Below are positions 43,262-51,700 of a DNA stretch of 64,000 bases, in pieces. Position 1 is the stretch's first letter; each line of letters starts with the position of its first letter. The notes under the pieces are model-generated. The model worked only from the letters and a program-made list of their open reading frames with translations, ran no database searches and was not told the DNA's origin. The translations under genes were made by a program, and so were the position numbers. The stretch is from Mucilaginibacter ginsenosidivorax (lineage in GTDB: Bacteria > Bacteroidota > Bacteroidia > Sphingobacteriales > Sphingobacteriaceae): the NCBI RefSeq assembly GCF_007971525.1, contig NZ_CP042437.1:7378001-7442000 (forward strand). Reading direction: 5' to 3'.

Positions 43262-43942
43262 ATGAAAACAGGAATAAGAGCAATAGTTACAGGCGCAACA
43301 GGAATGGTAGGCGAGGGGCTTATGCACCAATGTTTACAAAGCCCGGATGTTGACCAGGTTTTAGTGATTAACCGGAAAGCGTCGGAAGTGTCGCATCCCA
43401 AATTAAAGGAGATCATTCATGCCGATTTTTTTGATCTCTCGCCAATCAGCAATCAGCTTGCCGGTTATAACGCATGCTTTTTTTGCCTGGGTGTTACTTC
43501 CGTTGGTAAAAAGGCAGACGAATATTATAAGCTTACGTATACACTCACCATGCATGTAGCCCAAATATTGGCAAAACAGGATCCGGAAATGACTTTTTGC
43601 TATGTATCGGGCGCGGGCACAGATACTAATGAAAAAGGCAACGGCTGGGCCGCGGTAAAAGGTAAAACAGAAAACGACCTGATGAAACTGCCCTTTAAAC
43701 AGGTTTACGCATTTAGGCCAGGGTTTATAAAACCAATAAAGGGACTGAAAAATGCCCACAGTTTTTATAAATATATCAACTGGTTGTTCCCGGTTGGTCG
43801 TGCCCTTTACCCGGCCGGGTTTTGTACTTTAGAGGAATTGGCTGCCGCCATGATAAACGTAGTTGATCACCCATACCCCAAAAAAGTGATAGAAGGAAAG
43901 GATATTATAGCGCTGGCTAATAGCGCAAAGGTATCTAAATAG
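43262..43942 (+). CDS. NAD(P)-binding Rossmann protein (HTATIP2/YwnB-like)
   Basis: 226 residues. The dinucleotide motif TGATGMVGEGL (about 10-20), then FFCLGVTS, YVSGAGTDT and GKTENDL, place it in the atypical short-chain/NAD(P)H-binding group that includes HTATIP2-like oxidoreductases. YVSGAG in place of the classical YxxxK suggests a non-standard catalytic site. It is transcribed away from the polysaccharide locus; no partner is evident. Confidence 0.82.
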   Translation: MKTGIRAIVTGATGMVGEGLMHQCLQSPDVDQVLVINRKASEVSHPKLKEIIHADFFDLSPISNQLAGYNACFFCLGVTSVGKKADEYYKLTYTLTMHVAQILAKQDPEMTFCYVSGAGTDTNEKGNGWAAVKGKTENDLMKLPFKQVYAFRPGFIKPIKGLKNAHSFYKYINWLFPVGRALYPAGFCTLEELAAAMINVVDHPYPKKVIEGKDIIALANSAKVSK

Positions 43943-44101
43943 ATAAAGGAGTGAGCTTATAGCATCGGGAAGATATAAGCATTAAACTACATCTTATTTT
44001 ATTGGCTGATCCTGGTTAATGATCGAATTACCAAAGAGACATGTATTTGCCAACAACGGGCACAAGTATTTGGAAGCGCCTAAATTTCCCCATCGGTTTA
44101 G

Positions 44102-44200
44102 TGTTAACCATGTTTATTTATAAATTATTAATAATCAATAATTTATAAATATTTTATCTGAAATGTGTTAAGTTATGTTAACCCAATTCTATGCGTTTGA
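44102..44200 (+). repeat. Copy 2 of the two-copy ~90-base intergenic element
   Basis: It has TGTTAACC at 44102, then 55 bases later the same block starting TCTGAAATGTG (44157-44183), then ATGCGTTTG. It is in the same orientation and upstream of the 2OG oxygenase gene. The rest of 43943-44297 shows no gene. Confidence 0.75.
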
Positions 44201-44297
44201 CCTGCGTTGACCAAGTAATATTGCCGAAAGACCAACCGAAAACAGTATCTTTAACAACATGCCTGCATTAGCCGGATAACATGCTAACCCACCTTTA

Positions 44298-44894
44298 TTG
44301 GAAGACTCATTCAATTGCCTTATCGATAGTTATCTTGCTGATAAGGTTGGCATTGCTGATCATTTTTTAAACGACACGCTTGCTGCCGATCTTAAACTAA
44401 ACCTGCTGGCTCTTGTTAAATCAAGCTTGTTGTTATCTGCCGGAACTGGTAACGATAAAACCGTGAACCACGACACCAAGGTTAGGGGAGACCATATTTA
44501 CTGGCTCGACCGCAAACATAACACTCCATGCGAAAATGACTTTTTCGACCTAATGGATAGTTTTGTTACCTATCTCAATAAAACCTGTTATACAGGTATT
44601 ACAAGTTATGAATTTCATTATACGTTGTATGAAAAAGGGGCTTTCTACAAAAAACATCTTGATCAGTTCAGGAATAACGATAGCCGTAAATATTCAATGA
44701 TCATGTATTTAAATACTGGCTGGTTAGCTGCTGATGGGGGTGAATTGCGGATACATCATGCAAATCACGAGCAGAATATTGGCCCCGAAAACGGCCGCAC
44801 GGTATTCTTTAAAAGTAACGAACTGGTACACGAAGTTTTATGTACACAAACATCCAGGATGAGCATTACTGGCTGGTTAAAGGTTGACCATTAA
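44298..44894 (+). CDS. 2-oxoglutarate/Fe(II) oxygenase (prolyl-hydroxylase-like)
   Basis: 198 residues starting at TTG 44298; no upstream in-frame ATG is available. The iron ligands are His and Asp in KKHLDQF and the distal His in LVHEVL; the Arg of SRMSITGW binds 2-oxoglutarate. The middle phrase MIMYLNTGWLAADGGELRI is typical of the SM-20/P4Hc branch (shown in part as YLNTGW and GGELRI). It would hydroxylate a protein or small molecule; target unknown. It stands alone, with the two-copy intergenic element upstream. Confidence 0.85.
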   Translation: MEDSFNCLIDSYLADKVGIADHFLNDTLAADLKLNLLALVKSSLLLSAGTGNDKTVNHDTKVRGDHIYWLDRKHNTPCENDFFDLMDSFVTYLNKTCYTGITSYEFHYTLYEKGAFYKKHLDQFRNNDSRKYSMIMYLNTGWLAADGGELRIHHANHEQNIGPENGRTVFFKSNELVHEVLCTQTSRMSITGWLKVDH

Positions 44895-44990
44895 ATAAGT
44901 CTGAAGTCAAAAGCATTAAGTTCTAATTCCAAGGCCCCCAAATTGTTTACAACTTAAAGTATCCGACTTAGTACTTAATACCTCGGCCTA
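44893..44990. repeat. Degenerate inverted repeat (AAGTC-rich)
   Basis: TAAGTCTGAAGTCAAAAG and TTAAGTTC on the left are partly complementary to AACTTAAAG, GACTTAGTACTTAA on the right. It lies between convergent gene ends and may serve as a two-way terminator. Confidence 0.45.
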
Positions 44991-44994
44991 TCTA

Positions 44995-46404
44995 TCATGG
45001 CTTAAAGCCCGAGCCAATGTTCCAGTTTACACCAAGCGCAACGCCGGTTGATTTAAGATCAACTTTGCCATTGCCAATACCGGTAAGTGGCAGTTTCATG
45101 TAAGGCTGTAAAACCGCGCTAAATTTTGAGTTTATTCTCCGCTGATAATTAACATTTATGTTCAGCACGCCAAATAAGTGAGTGTTTTGATTCCGTACTT
45201 CCAGGTTATGTGGTTTCCAACCGCTTTCGGCCGAATAATCAAACCTGTAATCTTCTTTAAGCATAAAATATGACGATAATCCTGTGCCCACACCAATCGT
45301 ATTGCTTCCTTTTGAATACAATTGGTAGCTGAGGTTCAAAGGAATATCAAGTACCTTACAGTTTGCCTGGATATTAGTAGGCGTTATTGATGGATTGTAA
45401 GACGCAGACGAATAACTGGCAGGTGTTGATGAATAAGGCTTAATAGCGTATGCTGCCCCTGTGCTTATAGTTAACTTTTTTGTAAGGCGTAACGAAAGCT
45501 GCAATCCATAATTAGTGCCTGTTTGGCTATGCCCAAATGAATTTACCGCATTAGCGTCAGACGCGGCTAACACGCTGATAGAAAACTGTGGCCTGTTTTT
45601 TATTGCTGATGCTTTAACAATTGCCATTTGCTTTTTTGCTTCCTGCTCCTTAGCCTTACCGGTAAGCGTATCCGTATTTTGATTTGTTGTTATAACGCTT
45701 TTTACCTGATTATTTGCCGATGCTATTTTACCGCCATCAAAAAGTGTATCAATGCCAGCCGTTTTGTTTTTGGTTGGTTGAGTTAAAGGTTGTGTTTTGT
45801 TTGCGGCCAACTGGGTTACATTGTCAGCCTGCATAACTTTGTTACTTGTTTCAATTTTAGGCGAAGCGTTTCCAGGTACAGCACTATTGAAAGCCATGTT
45901 TGCAGCCTTATTGTAAAGCCTGCCACCTGCAGCTGTGTTAATTTTTGAAGATTGCTTTTTAGCAATACTCTCATTTACCACCATATTTTTTGTTTTGCCA
46001 AATAAAGTACCCCCTTGCGCACGCTTAGTGTCAGTAGCCGGTATGGTTGCAGCAAGGCCTGTAGTTGTATCTCTTATCGTGCCGTTGCCTTGCCGCTGAC
46101 CTGCCGGGTCGATAAGCTTTTTATCGTTACTTGTTTTAACGTTAGCGTTGCCTTGCTGTAATTTGGTTGGATCTATTTTATCGGTTTTATTGTAAAAGTA
46201 TAAGCCCAAAGCAAGCAGCAATAATGCTGCAATACCGGATGCATAATACATGATGCGGATAAACCCTGCCTTTTTGTTGGATTTTTTATCCAACAGCTGT
46301 TCCATTGATTCCCAATCCTCCTCACGAAAAGCAAAGTGGTCTTCAGGACCGGTTAAGCCGTCCCTGAACAATTGATCCAGTTTATTTTCGTGCTTCTCTT
46401 TCAT
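44995..46404 (-). CDS. Transmembrane protein with anti-sigma-like N-terminus and beta-barrel-like C-terminus
   Basis: 469 residues. A charged N-terminal segment (about 1-45, DQLFRDGLTGPEDHF and EEDWESMEQLLDKK) precedes one membrane helix (about 50-67). Then a long Thr/Asn/Lys/Gln-rich low-complexity linker (about 70-270) leads to a C-terminal region (about 275-469) of alternating aromatic strands, such as NYGLQLSLRLTKKLTIS and INVNYQRRINSKFSAVL, which looks like an outer-membrane beta-barrel domain. It overlaps the ECF sigma gene by 4 bases. I infer an anti-sigma or sensor role, possibly bridging both membranes. Confidence 0.72.
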   Translation of the reverse strand: MKEKHENKLDQLFRDGLTGPEDHFAFREEDWESMEQLLDKKSNKKAGFIRIMYYASGIAALLLLALGLYFYNKTDKIDPTKLQQGNANVKTSNDKKLIDPAGQRQGNGTIRDTTTGLAATIPATDTKRAQGGTLFGKTKNMVVNESIAKKQSSKINTAAGGRLYNKAANMAFNSAVPGNASPKIETSNKVMQADNVTQLAANKTQPLTQPTKNKTAGIDTLFDGGKIASANNQVKSVITTNQNTDTLTGKAKEQEAKKQMAIVKASAIKNRPQFSISVLAASDANAVNSFGHSQTGTNYGLQLSLRLTKKLTISTGAAYAIKPYSSTPASYSSASYNPSITPTNIQANCKVLDIPLNLSYQLYSKGSNTIGVGTGLSSYFMLKEDYRFDYSAESGWKPHNLEVRNQNTHLFGVLNINVNYQRRINSKFSAVLQPYMKLPLTGIGNGKVDLKSTGVALGVNWNIGSGFKP

Positions 46405-47033
46405 TTCATTATTAATTCTATCAATACCGACATGCTGATGCTTATAGTGCCAATAGCCACAATAGTATGTTGACCGCTGCCGGAATTACTCTCCGGCAAC
46501 CTGCCGGAATTGATTACCATATTTTTTAATTTTTCACGCGCTTTAAACAGGTTTGATTTTGATGTACCTGTACTTATATTTAGTTTCGACGCTATCTCCT
46601 CGTGCGAAAATCCCTCAATGGCAAACAGGTTAAATACCGTACGGTAAGCATTGGGCAGTTGTTGCACCATGCCAATAAGATCATCGTAATTTAACTTCTG
46701 ATCGGGGAGTTCATTATGCCCGATGTCTTCGGCGGTGTCAAGGTCATCGGTGAGCGATAGCTTCAGGTTGCTTCTGTAATAATCAACAGATGTGTTCATC
46801 ATAATCCTGCCAACCCACGCAATAAAAGGGCGGCTGGTATCATATTTTTGAAGGTTTGTAAACACCTTTAAAAAGCCCTGGTTCATGATTTCAGCAGCTT
46901 CATACCTATTGCCGGCGTATCGCAGGCATATACTCATAGCAAAGCCATAAAATGCCTTATATAGCATTTTCTGGTCTTTCCGGCTTTGCTGTAAACAGCC
47001 CGCAATTAATTGTTGTAGTTCTGCTTCTCCCAT
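46401..47033 (-). CDS. ECF-type RNA polymerase sigma factor
   Basis: 210 residues. Region 2 (about 25-95): YGFAMSICLRYAGNRYEAAEIMNQGFLKVF and WVGRIMMNTSVDYYR, the core-binding and -10 recognition helices (quoted in parts: SICLRYAGN, EAAEIMNQGFLKVF). Region 4 (about 125-175): YRTVFNLFAIEGFSHEEIASKLN and STGTSKSNLFKAREKL. A C-terminal extension of about 20 hydrophobic residues follows, unusual for a sigma factor. It carries the GGCAACC-N16-CGT motif at its own promoter, so autoregulation is likely. It is coupled to the membrane partner by a 4-base overlap. Confidence 0.92.
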   Translation of the reverse strand: MGEAELQQLIAGCLQQSRKDQKMLYKAFYGFAMSICLRYAGNRYEAAEIMNQGFLKVFTNLQKYDTSRPFIAWVGRIMMNTSVDYYRSNLKLSLTDDLDTAEDIGHNELPDQKLNYDDLIGMVQQLPNAYRTVFNLFAIEGFSHEEIASKLNISTGTSKSNLFKAREKLKNMVINSGRLPESNSGSGQHTIVAIGTISISMSVLIELIMK

Positions 47034-47072
47034 ATATACGGGCTACCTTTTTAATTAATTCCTGTTTGCAGC

Positions 47073-47102
47073 TAACACGTATTTATAGCGCAAAGGGTTG
47101 CC
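47073..47102 (-). promoter_or_regulatory. ECF-type promoter motif for the sigma factor operon
   Basis: On the minus strand: GGCAACC (47096-47102), 16 bases, CGTGTTA (47073-47079), 40 bases before the sigma factor ATG. This is the expected sign of an autoregulated ECF sigma factor. Confidence 0.7.
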
Positions 47103-47250
47103 TGTGTATTTAACTTTTTTTTCGAATGGCTTATTTACCTTAAATATAAGGCGCTTTTGTCTTTTTTAACCTGATGAAAAGTAAAATAACCGTATAAAAG
47201 ATTTTATTAAGATGTTTTGTATATCGCAAATTGTCCTGAATAATGAAATG

Positions 47251-47697
47251 CTATTCTGCTACCTCATTCATATCAATCATTGTCCAGTTATCCTGTACCG
47301 CTTTGGGGCCTCCGTCGTATTTTAACGTGATCTGGAAGTTGGTTTTTACTTTTGCTCCCTTTTCATCAATTGATGTTACGTAAGATTTGATGACAAATAC
47401 CGAGTCGGACTTTTTTGCAAACTGGTAACGGTCTTCGGCAAAAGCAAGATTGCTCGATTTGATAGTAGGGGCAATGTACTGTTTGGCCACCTGGTAAGCA
47501 TCATCGCTGTTTGGGAACATTGTAAATGTAAGCATATCAGACGAGCCTCCAGACGTAGCAAATTTTATTACCACTATCATAAAAATAATTCCAAAAAGCA
47601 CCAACATCCATACACCTATCATGGCTGTTTTCTTTTTATGTTGCTTGTCTTTAAGATAAGACTGGTCAGGTCTCGCTTTGTGATAGATTTTCTCCAT
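47251..47697 (-). CDS. Small single-pass membrane protein of unknown function
   Basis: 148 residues. A basic N-terminus (KARPDQSYLKDKQHKKK), one membrane helix (about 26-46), then a soluble alpha/beta domain containing DAYQVAKQYIAP and VKTNFQITLKYDGG. It is reminiscent of proteins predicted to face the periplasm, but no family is recognised. It lies between the sigma factor operon and the type IX adhesin genes with its own spacing. A TACCTTTA box upstream (about 47726-47733 on the minus strand) may be its promoter. Confidence 0.7.
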   Translation of the reverse strand: MEKIYHKARPDQSYLKDKQHKKKTAMIGVWMLVLFGIIFMIVVIKFATSGGSSDMLTFTMFPNSDDAYQVAKQYIAPTIKSSNLAFAEDRYQFAKKSDSVFVIKSYVTSIDEKGAKVKTNFQITLKYDGGPKAVQDNWTMIDMNEVAE

Positions 47698-47740
47698 CGT
47701 AATTCAGGATATATAACTGATAAAGGTATAAATAAAATTC

Positions 47741-48778
47741 TTAATAAAAATCATAACAACGCCTTGCCCCCTCAAATTTGTGATAGGCATCAGTGCGCGA
47801 GGGCAGGGTGGTTTCATAACCAATACTTCCTTCGGTTGTACCACTGGTATTGCTGTAATTGAGTCCCGAAATTGGCGCATCGTGGCTTACACCGAGCCTG
47901 AATTTCTCTCCGCTCTCTTTGTTTAAAAACAAATCGAATATTAACGAAAATGTAATAGCCGATGGCCCGCCCGATCCGGCAGTACGTACCCATAAACCGG
48001 CATTGAGGTTATGCCTTTTATATTGCAGTCCAATATTTATTGATTGTGCCGTTGACTGCTTATAAAAAACAACCGATGGAATGAAAAATGATTTCTCGTC
48101 CTCATCAAGATTCTCATCTTTATTAAGGTCCCATCGATAGCTTACGTGTGCTGTGCCGCGCATAGGCAGTTTTGCGGGTGTACCCGTAAATGATTCATTT
48201 GGGCGATTGATATGTTGTAACGCGCCGCCAATATTAAAATCGCTCAGGGCGAGGTTTACCCCGGCGCCGGCATCAAAATAAAACCGGTTGTCGAACCGTG
48301 GCGACTCGGCATTTGTTGGCGACCCGGGGATGTATCCTAAACGCGGGTCAATCTGGTCGCTAAATACCAATTTACCATAATCTACTGTGCGGTTGGTTAC
48401 TCCCGCCTGTACACCAAACGACAATACAAAATCATCAGAACCAACGCTATAAGAATAAATACCGGCTATATTGTTTTTTGTGAGCCCGGCAGTACCCTCA
48501 TTGCCCCGGGTAAATATTAAACCAATTCCGCCGCCAAATTGCGGAATATTGTAATCAACCGATGCAGTAAGATAATTAAACCCGCCGGGCACCGAGGTAA
48601 ATTGATTGCGATAAATCAGGTTCATCCGCAAATCGCCCTGGAACTGCCCGTTTAATGCAGGATTAAGATACACGGGCGAATTAAAAAACTGCGAGTACAT
48701 GTGGTCCTGGGCAACAGCCAGTTTGCCACACAACAGTATTAATAACCACAAGATATATCTTTTGAGCAAAACGCGCAT
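47741..48778 (-). CDS. PorP/SprF-family outer-membrane protein of type IX secretion
   Basis: 345 residues. The signal peptide ends at VAQ, then the family signature DHMYSQFFNSPVYLNPALNG (split: HMYSQFFNSP and YLNPALNG) opens a beta-barrel rich in aromatic strands. These proteins are paired with large adhesins that carry type B C-terminal signals and are needed for their export or surface attachment. Here the adhesin gene lies three bases upstream on the same strand, the standard SprB/SprF-type pairing. Confidence 0.92.
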   Translation of the reverse strand: MRVLLKRYILWLLILLCGKLAVAQDHMYSQFFNSPVYLNPALNGQFQGDLRMNLIYRNQFTSVPGGFNYLTASVDYNIPQFGGGIGLIFTRGNEGTAGLTKNNIAGIYSYSVGSDDFVLSFGVQAGVTNRTVDYGKLVFSDQIDPRLGYIPGSPTNAESPRFDNRFYFDAGAGVNLALSDFNIGGALQHINRPNESFTGTPAKLPMRGTAHVSYRWDLNKDENLDEDEKSFFIPSVVFYKQSTAQSINIGLQYKRHNLNAGLWVRTAGSGGPSAITFSLIFDLFLNKESGEKFRLGVSHDAPISGLNYSNTSGTTEGSIGYETTLPSRTDAYHKFEGARRCYDFY

Positions 48779-48781
48779 TAT

Positions 48782-51700
48782 TTATCTTATTAAATGAACA
48801 ACACCCGTTCGTTTGGGTAATGAATTGTTGTACGACATGCCTTTCCACTCGCTGCCATTTATAAACGTTGCCGAAGCCTGCCATACATAAACGCCCTGCT
48901 CTACCGGTGCACCTTTAAAAGTACCATCCCAGCCGTCGCCATCAACCGGGGTGCCTTTAGGGGCCGATAGTTTTGTGGTTTCCCAAATTAACTGGCCAAA
49001 GCCATTAAATATTTGCAGGTGCCATTGTTTAATACCCGATCCTTTAGCTGCAAATTTTCTTAGCTCGGTTGTACCGCTGGTTGGCATAAATGCGTTTGGT
49101 AAATACAGTTCGCCAGGGATACCGGTTATGCGTACGTAGTGTGTTATTGCGCTATCGCAAAAATCTTTAGTGCTGGTTATTAGTGTTACCTTATATTTTC
49201 CGGTATCGGCATAAGTATGGGTTGGGTTAGGGCGGGTGCTTAAAGTTCCGTCTCCAAAATCCCAGGCCCAGTTGGCGGGTGTTCCCGTTGTTTGGTCAAC
49301 AAACTGAAACTGATAATTTGGTATACTGGTTATTGTATCCGGGTTTGCTGTAAAGGCAGTGCCTGGGGGCGCTGTTACTTTTATATAATCCTTTTTTACC
49401 AAACTGTCTGCACAGCCGGTTAGCGGATTAATAGCTACAAGTTTAACCGTGTATGGCGATTTTTTAAAACTGTAAGTATGTGGCGGCGGCGTAAATCCGT
49501 TTGCTGTGGTCCCGTCACCATAATACCATGTATAGGATAAGGCTACCGGCTGCGTATTAGGGTCGGCATAGGTTGTATTTGTGAACGATGCTGTAACGCT
49601 TCGGCAACCTGTAGTATCAGATGCTTGAAAGCCGGCCTTTGGTATGTCATATACCATAACCCGGTTTGTTGATTTTGATGACTCGACGCCTGACGAACAT
49701 TTACTTGAAGCCGTAATGGTTACGTAATACAAGCCTGGTTTTGTAAACACATAGGGCAAATTATCGGTACCGGCTGCTACATTGGTTACTACACCGTATT
49801 TATCATCATAAATGGTATAATAAAATGTATCGCCGCCCGATGAATTATTTACAAGCGTTAAATTTAAAGGAGCGCAACCACTGTTTTTATTATTCAGAAA
49901 AAACATGTCTGGTGTAATGGTAGGCGCCGATACCGTTATGGTACGTTTCAGGGTAGTATCGGTATTACCACAGTAATCCTGGGCAACCATAAATATGGTG
50001 TATTGCTTTGTACGGGTGGTATTTAATGGGGTGTTAAATTTAAAATCACTTTTATCGGTATACACCTTTGACTCCAGCATTAAGGGGCCATCGTACAGGT
50101 AGTAGGTATATTGTAAGTTTTTGCCGGGCGATGAGTTTTTGCCGGTTACAATAAATGGAGAGCAACCTTCAACTCTATCTGGAATTAGCCTTGCAACAGG
50201 TTTTTGAGGGCTTATCTTTACCGAATCGAGATAGGGAGGAGCTATATTACAATTGCTTACAATACTTAAGCTGATGTGATAAACAGTATCGCGCCCATCT
50301 GTTTTTGCCAAAAATGTATGTTGCGGATTAATCCCAGTGTCTGTTGAACCATCGCCAAAGTCCCACAAAAAAACGCTGTTTATTGGTTTAGATGTATTAG
50401 TGAACTGAACCGGCAAATTACCGCATGCGGTACTATTATCTTTGGTAAATGAAGGCGTAGCAATAGCCGGGGGGATAGTTACAGTAAGCACAAATACGCC
50501 GCTTACACACCCTTGGCTGGTTGATATAATATTATAGGTTACAGTTGCATTGGCGTTTAAATCACTGTTAGTCAAAACATCGTTTATGGAGCTGCCGCTG
50601 CCGCTTACCGTGTAACCACCAGCAGTTGCGCTGGTTTTTGATGCATCAATTACCCAGGTAAATGTTGTGGTGGGTTTCGTAGCCGTGATATTATAACTAA
50701 GCGGCTTTCCTGCACATGAAGTTACTGTATTTTTACTTGTAATTGAATCGGCCTTGTTAATGATGATTGTTGTTGGGTCGGCTATGGTATCGCAGGGTGC
50801 AGCCAGAGTGGTTATGCCCTGAAAAACAAGTGTAACCTTGCCCGCTTTTATTTCGGCAGCCGATGGAGTGTAAACAGTTTGTGCCAGGTTCGGGTCGCTG
50901 AAAGTACCGGTACCGCCTGCCCAACGCATTTTTATTGAAGGATTATTGGATATGCCATTCAAATTAACAGGTGTTCCTGCACAAATAGCAGGGTAGTTAC
51001 CCGCAGTAACTGTTGGCGCCGCAATAAATTCTAAACGCTGGCTGCTGGTGGCTGGTGCCCCGCAAACGTTGGTATTGGTTACAGTAACGATATACTTTGC
51101 AAAATCGTTAAACTTTATGACCGGATACTGTGAAACATCGGTTGTATTATTAACAAATGTAAAGGAGCCTCCGGTTATCGTCCATTTGTATGTTGCGCCG
51201 GTGTTTTGCGCCGATCCGGAAAATGTTACCCTGGTAGCGCTGTTGTTGGTATTATCAAATTTAAGGGTAGTATTTGTTCCGCAAAATACGGTGTCTTTTG
51301 ATAGTGTAGCCGTGGGCGTATCATCAACTACAACGGTTTGTACATTGGCATCAGTTATCAGTCCACAACTTACCGTTGAGATGGCCAGTTTGATAGTGTA
51401 AACGCCTGTTTTATTGAACAAAAACTGCGGCGTTTGGCTGCTTGCATTTGTTCCGTTTGCATAAGCTACCGGCGTCGGCCCCGTAACAGTCCAAACGTAC
51501 TTATTGGTATTGTTACAATTTGAGTCGATTTTTGACGTGTTTACCGGGGTTACTGCAAGAGGAATGCAACCCGAATTAACAGGCAGTGAAAAGGCTGGCA
51601 CAGGAGGTTCCTGGATACAAATATTCTGTGTAACATCGGCAACGGCGCATGATCCGGTATTGTTTTGCAGCTGTAAGGTTACCGTATGTGTACCGGTAGT

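Noticed and set aside
46401..46800. A further GCAACC-N16-CG match inside the sigma factor gene (about 46763-46790)
   Set aside because: Coding position, incomplete -35 (no second C-G extension of the motif) and no start downstream at a sensible distance.
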